Below, piece by piece: positions 1 to 6,965 of a DNA stretch of 15,210 bases. Positions within the stretch are counted from its first letter, which is position 1. Each line of letters opens with the position of its first letter. Origin of the DNA: Ignavibacteriaceae bacterium (GTDB taxonomy: Bacteria > Bacteroidota > Ignavibacteria > Ignavibacteriales > Ignavibacteriaceae); NCBI GenBank assembly GCA_023231105.1, contig JALNWB010000092.1:1-15210 (forward strand), in the 5' to 3' direction. The notes under the pieces are model-generated. The model was given only the letters and a program-made list of their open reading frames with translations, was not told where the DNA came from and did no database searches. A program made the position numbers and the translations under genes.

Positions 1-1036
1 CTACGGCTAATAAACTGTAGTGTGAATAATCGGGGTTTTTTACTAATTCCTTAAACTCCTCCACTCTGTATGTATTAATTAAATCATAAAAATTCTTATT
101 AAATGCTTTGCTGATCACTTCGGATAAGTTGTGGTTTGTAATTCCCAGTTCATCTGCTAAGTTGCCAAGTGTAAGATCATTTTTCAAATATAGTTTTTTA
201 GTTCGCATAATCGTTAAAAGTTCATCTTTAAGACGGTTAATATCTTCATCCTTAAGATTAGATTTTTCATACTTATCTTTCCCTTGATTTTGCATTGCAT
301 CAATTTCAAGTTCCGTTTGATTTAATGCTTCTGCATGATTAAGCGCTCCATACCCGATTGCGTAAATAAGAACAGAAACAAAGAAGTAAATAATTACATC
401 ATAAAAAATATCGTGCGAACCCAAAATCAATCCGGTTAGAATTACTATTGCCACGACTACCCACACAATCATGGTGCTCATAATTAAAAATTTCAGCCAG
501 TCAAGTTTCTTCTTATCGATGTTTGAAAAAGATATTTTTAGTTTTTCGCTAAAACCACTAATAATTTTTAATGACAGCCATGTATATAAAATTCCGTGAA
601 TTGGCTTAAAGATCGAGATAATTTCCATGTCCCACTGAACCCGGGTCATGTACTCGTTTATTTTTAAGAGTTTCTCATCATAAGAAAGTAAATAAAATGG
701 TGAGACATAAAGATAAACGACAACGAATGGAATAAAATGAAGTAGAAGTCTGGGTTTAAATTCCCCTTCCCTTCTGGTAACAAGTAATGTGTAGATGTAA
801 AATATTGGTCCATAGATGAAGGGATACCCGACGTTAAATCCAAATAGGGATGGATATTTTTCATAAATCTGCATCTGGGATAAATAAATACATAAAATAT
901 CGAGGGAAAGAATGAGGATCGCCACAGATAAAACACGGTTAGCATGCCGGTTTTCTTTTTTAAAGAAAAGTAAAAGTGAAAGAAGAATCCCTTGCACAAT
1001 TGCTAATTGAATTATGTTAACTATTATTTGAGGCAT
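1..1036 (-). CDS. Membrane-anchored AraC-type transcriptional regulator (3' end cut by window edge)
   Basis: Translation from the ATG at 1036 gives 345 residues before the window ends. About seven hydrophobic segments are visible (roughly residues 4-25, 35-53, 70-87, 97-117, 143-160, 181-205 and 210-230). A charged linker follows (about 233-270), then the start of an AraC-type helix-turn-helix domain. That domain shows DLTLGNLADELGIT at about 287-300, NHNLSEVISKAFNKNFYDLI at about 301-320, and the linker helix NTYRVEEF. The second helix-turn-helix, some 40-50 residues, should lie beyond base 1. The family is common in Bacteroidota: a 7TM sensor half fused to a cytoplasmic DNA-binding half. 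Signal and targets cannot be read from the sequence. The gene is separated from apt by a hairpin, so it is probably transcribed on its own. Confidence 0.85.
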   Translation of the reverse strand, partial: MPQIIVNIIQLAIVQGILLSLLLFFKKENRHANRVLSVAILILSLDILCIYLSQMQIYEKYPSLFGFNVGYPFIYGPIFYIYTLLVTRREGEFKPRLLLHFIPFVVVYLYVSPFYLLSYDEKLLKINEYMTRVQWDMEIISIFKPIHGILYTWLSLKIISGFSEKLKISFSNIDKKKLDWLKFLIMSTMIVWVVVAIVILTGLILGSHDIFYDVIIYFFVSVLIYAIGYGALNHAEALNQTELEIDAMQNQGKDKYEKSNLKDEDINRLKDELLTIMRTKKLYLKNDLTLGNLADELGITNHNLSEVISKAFNKNFYDLINTYRVEEFKELVKNPDYSHYSLLAV

Positions 1037-1098
1037 GGTTTATTTTAGTAAAAATATTCTGCCCAAAAAGGCGAGAATTTAAAAGATTTAAAAATTTA

Positions 1099-1155
1099 AC
1101 TGATTGGATGAATGGCTTTCATTCAATCGTGCAGCCATTCAATCATCCAATCAGT
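1099..1155 (-). terminator. Imperfect hairpin downstream of apt, probable operon terminator
   Basis: The arm ACTGATTGGATGAATGGC (1099-1116) is complementary to 1134-1155 except for a 4-base insertion (ATTG) in the latter. This gives 12 + 6 paired bases around a loop of about 17. On the minus strand it comes 26 bases after the apt stop and is followed by TTAAATTTTT, so it fits a terminator for the seven-gene operon. The unit CATTCAATC occurs twice (1120-1128 and 1137-1145), so the element could also be a dispersed intergenic repeat. The rest of 1037-1181 shows nothing else I can name. Confidence 0.5.
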
Positions 1156-1181
1156 GATTATTAGTTCTTTGGTTTCGGTTT

Positions 1182-1706
1182 TTACTCGGCAGCATATCTA
1201 ATCAGTGACTGAATCTCATATTCTTTCAGCAATTCTCTTCCATTCAAAAAGACTAACTCAATCAGAAAAGATATTTGCACTACTTCCCCGCCGAGTTTTT
1301 CAATAAGTTTAACGGCGGCTTGTGCAGTTCCACCAGTTGCGAGAAGATCATCGTGCAAAAGAACTTTATCGCCGGGAATGATCGCATCCTTATGGATTTC
1401 GATGGTATCTGTTCCATATTCCAAAGCATAAGTTTCAGAAATTTTTTCGGCTGGAAGTTTATTCGGTTTTCTGATAAGTACAAACCCGGCATTTAATTTT
1501 TCTGCCAGCAATCCACCGAAAATAAATCCTCGCGATTCTATTCCCGCAACTTTAGTAATTCCTTTATCTTTTGCCAGATCGTAAAGAATGGAAGAAGTTT
1601 TTTTCAACGCTTCAGGATTTTTCAACAAAGTGGTTATATCTTTAAAGATGATTCCCTTCTTCGGAAAATCCGGTACATCGCGAATGAAGTCCGCTAAATT
1701 ATTCAT
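1182..1706 (-). CDS. apt: Adenine phosphoribosyltransferase
   Basis: This enzyme salvages purines in the cytoplasm: adenine + PRPP gives AMP + PPi. At 174 residues it is of normal length for Apt. The N-terminus has the Apt-typical DVPDFPKKGIIFKDITTLL (about 10-28), followed by GIESRGFIFGG (about 55-65). The flexible-loop region RKPNKLPAE is at about 79-87, and the PRPP-binding loop VLLHDDLLATGGT at about 115-127 carries the expected paired acidic residues (D119, D120). I chose the ATG at 1706 because GGAG lies 6 bases upstream. The in-frame ATG at 1718 has no such site and adds only four residues. The start overlaps the end of the crotonase gene by 8 bases (ATGAATAA), indicating translational coupling as the last gene of the operon. 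Sequence family and length leave little doubt. Confidence 0.97.
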   Translation of the reverse strand: MNNLADFIRDVPDFPKKGIIFKDITTLLKNPEALKKTSSILYDLAKDKGITKVAGIESRGFIFGGLLAEKLNAGFVLIRKPNKLPAEKISETYALEYGTDTIEIHKDAIIPGDKVLLHDDLLATGGTAQAAVKLIEKLGGEVVQISFLIELVFLNGRELLKEYEIQSLIRYAAE

Positions 1707-2472
1707 TAGTTTCTCCATGTTTTATTAGAAATGAGTTTAATCCGTTATTAAAATCTTGTGAGGTTCTCGAAAGCGCATTCACTGTTTTTGCGTATTCAAT
1801 AGCGTTTTTATATGGCATTCCGGAAACAGCGCGGATCAGTTTCTTTGTTTCACTTATGCTTGTTCTTGAATTGGAAGAAAGATCGTTGATTAAATTAAAA
1901 GAAAAATCAAGTACATCATCTTCAATAAAATCAACTAATCCAATGCTCTTTGCATCTTCGGCTGAAATGATTGTTCCGTTGATTAGCAATTGGCGCGCTT
2001 TGGCTTCGGTTAATCTTTTCAGAACTAAAAAAGAAATTATTGCGGGGACAAATCCGATCTTCACTTCGGTGAAACCGAATTTAGCTTCATCTTTTTTTGC
2101 GATGATATAATCGCAAGCGAGCGCCAAACCACAGCCACCGGCAATTGCGGGACCATTAACAGCAGCAACTGTTGGTTTGTTACATTCATAAAGTGAGATA
2201 AATAATTCGGCAATTAGCGACGAATCTTTTTCATTTTCAATTAATGAATTCGATTGTAAATTTTTTAGATATGAAAGATCAGCTCCCGCGCTAAATGCTT
2301 TTCCTTCGCCCGTAATAATAATTCCGAAAACTTCTTCATTCGTTTCGAGCTCTTTCAACGCTGAAAGAAAGTCTTTAATTAAACCGGGAGACAAAGCATT
2401 TCTTTTCTCAGGATTATTTAGTTTGATAAATCCGATACAGTCTTTGATTTCAGTTAAAATTAAACCGTTCAT
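1699..2472 (-). CDS. Enoyl-CoA hydratase/isomerase (crotonase) family protein
   Basis: At 257 residues it has the usual single-domain crotonase length. The oxyanion-hole segments are clear: AFSAGADLSYL at about 59-69 and NGPAIAGGCGLALACDYIIA at about 106-125. The acidic residue matching Glu144 of rat enoyl-CoA hydratase is present as E136 (FTEVKIG). The position matching Glu164 reads Q161 (ARQLLING). The family acts on acyl-CoA thioesters, and AGGCGLALACD resembles methylglutaconyl-CoA hydratase-type members of leucine/isovalerate degradation. With one catalytic Glu replaced, the exact reaction (hydration, isomerisation or other) is open. It overlaps polX by ATGA at its start and apt at its end, so it belongs to the operon. 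No acyl-CoA dehydrogenase or thiolase lies beside it. Confidence 0.92.
   Translation of the reverse strand: MNGLILTEIKDCIGFIKLNNPEKRNALSPGLIKDFLSALKELETNEEVFGIIITGEGKAFSAGADLSYLKNLQSNSLIENEKDSSLIAELFISLYECNKPTVAAVNGPAIAGGCGLALACDYIIAKKDEAKFGFTEVKIGFVPAIISFLVLKRLTEAKARQLLINGTIISAEDAKSIGLVDFIEDDVLDFSFNLINDLSSNSRTSISETKKLIRAVSGMPYKNAIEYAKTVNALSRTSQDFNNGLNSFLIKHGETNE
1713..1716 (-). promoter_or_regulatory. Ribosome binding site deciding the apt start
   Basis: GGAG on the minus strand is 6 bases before the ATG at 1706 and overlaps the alternative ATG at 1718. It therefore favours the shorter apt product. Confidence 0.7.
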
Positions 2473-4157
2473 TTGTCTTCAACTTTTCTTGTGACTTTTC
2501 TGTTAAGGAATTTAATAAAATCTTTGTAACTGAAACAATTAATAACTTCTTCCGGCTGAATTCCGCCTTTTCGCGCAATAGTAATTCCATATTTGGTAAG
2601 AAGAATGTTTTCAATTGAATGAGCATCTGCATTGATCGAAAACAGACAACCTTGTTCTCTTGCGTAAAAAATATTCCGCCAGTCAAGATCAAGCCGGTTT
2701 GGATGCGCGTTTATTTCAATTGCAACATTGTTTCTGCTGCACGCATCGATGATCTTTTTAACATCGTGTTTGTATGGAGCACGATGCAAAAGTAATCGTC
2801 CGGTCGGATGTCCAAGTACATCGGTATAAGGATTTTCTACCGCTTTAATAATTCGATTTGTCATGTCATCTTCTGAAAGAGAAAAATTTGAATGAACCGA
2901 TGCGACAACAAATTGAAACTCTTTCAAAATCTCTTCCGGATAATCTAAATCGCCGTTTGATAAGATATCCGACTCAATTCCTTGAAATAACCGCCAATTA
3001 TTTTGGGCAGCTATTACTTCTATTTCTTTTTTTTGTAGTAAGATGCGCTGTTCACTCAAACCATTAGCGTATGCAGCAGTTTTGCTATGGTCGCAAACGG
3101 CAAAATATTCATATCCCATTTTTTTTGCGGCTGAAACCATTTCTTCTAGGGAATTTAAACCATCTGAATAAGTAGTATGAAAATGGAAAAATCCTTTAAG
3201 ATTTTCATTTGTTAACTTGGAATTTTTTTTGAGTTCTGCTTTTGAAAGTAAAAAGAATTCTTCTTCACGCATTTCGGGAGCAACATAAATCGAATTCATT
3301 TTTTCATAAATTTCTTCTTCGCTATTTCCCGCATGTTTCTCATTTGAATAATTTAGTTTCTGCAGAAATTCTTTTGAGCCGGTGGTTTCAAACAGACGAT
3401 TCGTAAAATCTTTTTCAGAACGAGCGATGTAAATTGTTAGTGGAAGGTTGAATGTTGTAATTGATTTGATTGTTCCTTCTTTTATTTCATCAATCAATAT
3501 TTTGTTTTTTAATGATTGAATCAGCTCATTTGTTTTGTCCGCTTCAACTAAAACAACAACTTCAAGAGAAGAGAAAACATCTCTTGTTCGCCTAAATTCT
3601 CCGGTGAATTCATATTTCGTTATTGATGAAATTTGGGCAAACAAATCTTTTATTTTCTCCGCTTCCCTTTCGGCAAAATGAACGAGAAGAAAATTTCTGT
3701 TTACTTCAAGTTGTTTTATTTCTTCTAAAATCTTTTGTTGAATTTTCTCTCCAAAACCTTTAACGGCGGCAAGTTTATTTTCAGTACAGGCTTTCTTTAA
3801 TTCTTCAACACTACTAATTTTTTCTTGATTGAAGAGTAACGAGATTTTCTTCGGTCCCAATCCGCGTATCTGGAAGAGTTCAAACAATGATTCGGGGATA
3901 TCTTTTTTTAATTCGTCCAACGTTGTAGAGAAGCCGTGAGAGCAATATTCCTCTATCACCCCATAAATACCCTTCCCTATACCTTTAACGTCTTTCAACT
4001 TGCCGGAATTCACTAATTCGTTAATGTCTTCATTTATTTTGCGGATGGTATTGGAACCGTTGCGGAATGCACTGATTTTGAAAGGATTTTCCGATCTGAA
4101 TTCAAGCAGATCGGCAATTTCATCAAGTAAGTTTACAATTTCTTTCTTTTCTGCCAT
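2469..4157 (-). CDS. polX: PolX-type protein: HhH plus PHP exonuclease, polymerase site degenerate
   Basis: The product has 562 residues, close to bacterial PolX (B. subtilis about 570). The N-terminal 8-kDa-like domain begins MAEKKEIVNLLDEIADLLEF. Three helix-hairpin-helix motifs follow: KGIGKGI (about 58-64), IRGLGPKK (about 97-104) and VKGFGEKI (about 132-139). The nucleotidyltransferase region aligns at GEFRRTRDVFSSLEVVV (about 186-202). The family has GS...RR...DxD there, but this protein has GE and SxE, and the third carboxylate position also appears lost (NLPLTIY, about 237-243). The C-terminal PHP domain keeps its metal ligands: HFHTTYSDG (325-333), CDHS (355-358), GIESDIL (393-399), ASVHSNF (419-425), LGHPTGR (448-454), NAHPNR (483-488) and ADAHS (510-514). 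I infer a 3'-5' exonuclease or phosphoesterase for DNA repair that is no longer a polymerase. The ATG at 4157 sits 2 bases after the previous stop. A 29-codon upstream extension would run back into the preceding gene and does not look like the family. Confidence 0.93.
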   Translation of the reverse strand: MAEKKEIVNLLDEIADLLEFRSENPFKISAFRNGSNTIRKINEDINELVNSGKLKDVKGIGKGIYGVIEEYCSHGFSTTLDELKKDIPESLFELFQIRGLGPKKISLLFNQEKISSVEELKKACTENKLAAVKGFGEKIQQKILEEIKQLEVNRNFLLVHFAEREAEKIKDLFAQISSITKYEFTGEFRRTRDVFSSLEVVVLVEADKTNELIQSLKNKILIDEIKEGTIKSITTFNLPLTIYIARSEKDFTNRLFETTGSKEFLQKLNYSNEKHAGNSEEEIYEKMNSIYVAPEMREEEFFLLSKAELKKNSKLTNENLKGFFHFHTTYSDGLNSLEEMVSAAKKMGYEYFAVCDHSKTAAYANGLSEQRILLQKKEIEVIAAQNNWRLFQGIESDILSNGDLDYPEEILKEFQFVVASVHSNFSLSEDDMTNRIIKAVENPYTDVLGHPTGRLLLHRAPYKHDVKKIIDACSRNNVAIEINAHPNRLDLDWRNIFYAREQGCLFSINADAHSIENILLTKYGITIARKGGIQPEEVINCFSYKDFIKFLNRKVTRKVEDK

Positions 4158-4159
4158 AG

Positions 4160-4783
4160 TTAACGTAAGAATAAATAAAGTTGAATGTACGTTGAAATAA
4201 ATCCGAAGAAAGCTCCGGCAATTACTTGTGTAAAAGTATGACATTTTAAATTAATTCGAGACCATCCGACAATGAAAAGTAATACCACTAACGGATAAAC
4301 TATCCAACTGCCGATGTATAAAAACAAAGCAAGCGGTGCCGCAATTCCTAAAGCATGAATACTAATCTTCCAAATTTTATTGATAAGAATTATTGCCGCG
4401 GTATTCGCAATGTAGCAAAACCAAAAAGCTAACGTCAGTGGTTGAATATTATACGACCGGAGAAGAAAATACCCGATTAAAAGCAGCGCAAGCCCGAACA
4501 GAAACGGAATGGTTCTTTCTTCCTTCAACTCGGCATCCTGGTTGACGATTTTATTCTTTTTCAACATGATAACAAAGAAAACTATCGGAAGAAAAAAAGT
4601 AAATAGAAATGCTGAACCTACAACCAACATTTTTTTATCAAGAGACGGTTCAAGTTGCAAGCCGAGATATGAAAATGAAAAAAGGGTTAACGTTGGTGGG
4701 ACAAAAAGCGTTGAGAGGATTCTTGCAGTTTTATAGGAACTACTTTTTTGAATCAATTCAATTGGATTAGACTGCATCTGCAT
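4160..4783 (-). CDS. PAP2-like integral membrane protein
   Basis: This 207-residue protein has about six hydrophobic helices. Traces of the type 2 phosphatidic acid phosphatase signature are visible in order: KEERTIPF (about 87-94) where the family has K-x6-RP, KISIHALG (about 139-146) where it has PSGH, and SRINLKCHTFTQVIAG (about 175-190) where it has SRxxxxxHxxxD. The last motif keeps S, R and H (H182) but has Gln (Q186) for the final Asp. From memory this variant pattern (RxERRIP, SIH, AHTxAQVxAG) recurs in a Bacteroidota PAP2-like family, so it is probably a subfamily trait and not local decay. A role in lipid or undecaprenyl phosphate turnover is possible but unproven. The start overlaps dusB by 17 bases, and polX follows 2 bases after the stop. 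Confidence 0.8.
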   Translation of the reverse strand: MQMQSNPIELIQKSSSYKTARILSTLFVPPTLTLFSFSYLGLQLEPSLDKKMLVVGSAFLFTFFLPIVFFVIMLKKNKIVNQDAELKEERTIPFLFGLALLLIGYFLLRSYNIQPLTLAFWFCYIANTAAIILINKIWKISIHALGIAAPLALFLYIGSWIVYPLVVLLFIVGWSRINLKCHTFTQVIAGAFFGFISTYIQLYLFLR

Positions 4784-5759
4784 AACTAACTTTTTCTAAG
4801 TTTTGCAGAAAATGAAGTAATATCTCTTCAACTGAACGGTAATCGTAAACCGTCATTAAGCTATTTCTTACAACGTGAGCGCTTCTCATTCCCTTTAAAT
4901 AGCCGGTGTAAAATTTCCGATGCTCAATAACAGCCCGTTCTTCTCCTTTTACTTGGATAGCAAGTTCCAAATGACGAAGGCAAGTTTTTATTTTTTTTGC
5001 GTGAGATAGAGGATGTAATTTTTTACCGTTATTTAAAATATCTTTTGCTTCTTCAAAAATCCAAGGATTACCAATTGCGCCACGCGCGATCATCACTGCA
5101 TCGGCATTAGTTTCCGTAAAAGCTCTTAATACATCTTCGGCAGTCATTACGCCGCCGTTTAATACGATTGGAATCTTTACTACTTCTTTTATTCTCGGGA
5201 TCCAACTCCAATCAGGTTCGCCGGAATGCCCTTGCGAGCGAGTGCGGCAGTGCACGGTTATAGCTTTTACGCCAACGTCTTCTAATCTTTTTGCAACTTC
5301 CAAAATATGAAGAGTAAAAGCATCCCAGCCAATTCTAGTTTTTACAGTTACCGGAAGATCAACTGCATCAACAACATTTTTAACTAATTTTTGAAGATAT
5401 GCCGGGTCTTTCAACAAACCCGCACCTGCACCGTTATTACAAATATTTTTGATCCAGCATCCGGCATTTATATCAATTAAATCAGGCTGCTGTTCTTCAG
5501 CAATTTTAGCGGCACCAACCATCGATGAAATGGTTGAACCATAGATTTGAATTCCGACCGGTTTTTCTTCATCAATAATGTCAAGTTTCTTGTGTGTTTT
5601 TTCAGATTGGCGAACTAGTCCTTCAGCGTTTGCAAATTCCGTGTAAACCATATCAGCGCCAAGTTCTTTACAAACCAAACGAAATGAAACATCCGAGATA
5701 TCTTCCATCGGAGCAAGAAAGATTCCTCTTTCAATATTTATTTTTCCAACTGTAAACAT
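4767..5759 (-). CDS. dusB: tRNA-dihydrouridine synthase, DusB family
   Basis: This is an FMN-dependent enzyme that reduces specific uridines to dihydrouridine in the tRNA D-loop. At 330 residues it is full length. The TIM-barrel start LAPMEDISDVSFRLVCKELG is at about 15-34. The catalytic cysteine is C101 in NAGCWIKNICNNGAGAGLLKDP, where the family usually reads GCP; here Trp replaces Pro. VKTRIGWD (about 138-145) and VHCRTRSQGHSG carry the family basic residues. NGGV with IARGAIGNPWIFEEA forms the FMN phosphate site. A C-terminal helical tRNA-binding domain is present. The gap to the MFS gene is 9 bases and it overlaps the PAP2-like gene by 17, so it is an internal operon member. Chemistry is certain; the subfamily (DusB/NifR3-like) is likely but was judged by eye. 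Confidence 0.94.
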   Translation of the reverse strand: MFTVGKINIERGIFLAPMEDISDVSFRLVCKELGADMVYTEFANAEGLVRQSEKTHKKLDIIDEEKPVGIQIYGSTISSMVGAAKIAEEQQPDLIDINAGCWIKNICNNGAGAGLLKDPAYLQKLVKNVVDAVDLPVTVKTRIGWDAFTLHILEVAKRLEDVGVKAITVHCRTRSQGHSGEPDWSWIPRIKEVVKIPIVLNGGVMTAEDVLRAFTETNADAVMIARGAIGNPWIFEEAKDILNNGKKLHPLSHAKKIKTCLRHLELAIQVKGEERAVIEHRKFYTGYLKGMRSAHVVRNSLMTVYDYRSVEEILLHFLQNLEKVSYADAV

Positions 5760-5768
5760 AGATTTTAA

Positions 5769-6965
5769 TTAAGCTTTCTGCTCAAGCGGGGAAAGGTGAT
5801 TATGCAAATAAAAAATACTAAAGAGAAAAACCAACAACACAAAAAATGAGCCGGTTAAAAATGGAATTTGATAGCCGAGATATTGGTAAGAAAATCCGCC
5901 CCATAACGGACCTAACATTCTTGCAAACGCCGAAAAAGATTGATTAACTCCCAATACCATTCCCTGCTCATTTTCCGGTGCAACTTTGGAAACAAGACTC
6001 AATAGTGTGGGTTGTAATATCCCTGTTCCAATTGACATTACTGCGGTTATTATAATAACGCCAGTCCAATTTATTCCATAAGGTATCAAAGCTAATCCAA
6101 TCATCAGAAAAAAAGTCCCGAATGAAATCAGTTTTTGATCGGAGTATTTTTTTGCCAATCGTCCGATAAGTCCGCCTTGAACAATAGCGCCGACGATACC
6201 AATAATTCCGAAAATCATTCCGTTTTGCATATCGGTAAAACCGTATTTGCTGTGTCCAAGGAGTGCAAATGTTCCATAAATATTTGCAACCGAAAAAGTT
6301 ACAATAAAAAAGAGAAGTATAACTACACTTATTAATGGATTAGATAAAACTTTTTTAAAGGAAGCGGCATCAAACATCTTTCTTCTTACAACCAATTTCT
6401 TTTTCTCTTCAGTTAAAGATTCAGGCAAAAGAAAAAAGCTAAAAGAAAAAGCGAGGAATGAAAAACCCGCGGCGGCAAATCCGGTGATCATATAACCAAA
6501 GTGAGAAAGTAGTCCCCCCATAATAGGACCGAAGACGAAACCAAGTCCAAACGCAACGCCGATAAGTCCCATCCCTTTTGAACGGTTTTCCTTAGTTGTT
6601 GAATCCGCAATATAAGCTTGCGCAACCCCAATGCTGCTTCCGCCTATACCGGCAACAACACGGGAAAGTAAAAGCATTAAGAACGAATGAGTAAATGCAA
6701 AGATTATATAACCGGATGCATTTAGCAAAAGTGTAATTAGAATAATATTTCTTCTTCCGTACTTGTCGGATAAACTTCCGAATACCGGATTAAAAATAAA
6801 TTGAACTAACGAGTAAACAGCAAGGACAATTCCAATAGCGCTTTCCGGAATGTGCAATGCTTTAACAGCAAAAGTCGGTAGAATAGGAATTAATATTCCA
6901 AATCCCAACAAATCGACAAAAACAACAATGAAGATTAAAGATAAAGAAGATTTTTTCCCGTTCAT
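5769..6965 (-). CDS. MFS exporter, TetA-like drug/H+ antiporter family
   Basis: This 398-residue protein has 12 predicted membrane helices, the size of the DHA1/TetA group. It begins with FVDLLGFGILIPILPTF (about 16-32), typical of TetA-like proteins. Motif A, GSLSDKYGRRN, falls at about 63-73 between helices 2 and 3. The antiporter motif C, FGLGFVFGPIMGGLL, is at about 139-153 and marks an exporter. A central hydrophilic loop with KKKLVVRRK divides the two six-helix halves. Substrate cannot be told from sequence; tetracycline resistance should not be assumed. The ATG overlaps the stop of the upstream dehydrogenase gene by 4 bases (ATGA). Confidence 0.9.
   Translation of the reverse strand: MNGKKSSLSLIFIVVFVDLLGFGILIPILPTFAVKALHIPESAIGIVLAVYSLVQFIFNPVFGSLSDKYGRRNIILITLLLNASGYIIFAFTHSFLMLLLSRVVAGIGGSSIGVAQAYIADSTTKENRSKGMGLIGVAFGLGFVFGPIMGGLLSHFGYMITGFAAAGFSFLAFSFSFFLLPESLTEEKKKLVVRRKMFDAASFKKVLSNPLISVVILLFFIVTFSVANIYGTFALLGHSKYGFTDMQNGMIFGIIGIVGAIVQGGLIGRLAKKYSDQKLISFGTFFLMIGLALIPYGINWTGVIIITAVMSIGTGILQPTLLSLVSKVAPENEQGMVLGVNQSFSAFARMLGPLWGGFSYQYLGYQIPFLTGSFFVLLVFLFSIFYLHNHLSPLEQKA

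Noticed and set aside
664..999. Open frame on the minus strand
   Set aside because: It is out of frame with the AraC-type regulator that covers the same bases, and its sequence resembles no protein.
4158..4244. 29-codon N-terminal extension of polX
   Set aside because: It overlaps the end of the PAP2-like gene and lacks family similarity. The ATG at 4157 gives the standard PolX N-terminus.
5769..6965. Tetracycline resistance gene
   Set aside because: The protein shares the TetA-like antiporter layout, but nothing in the sequence fixes the substrate, and it sits inside a housekeeping operon.
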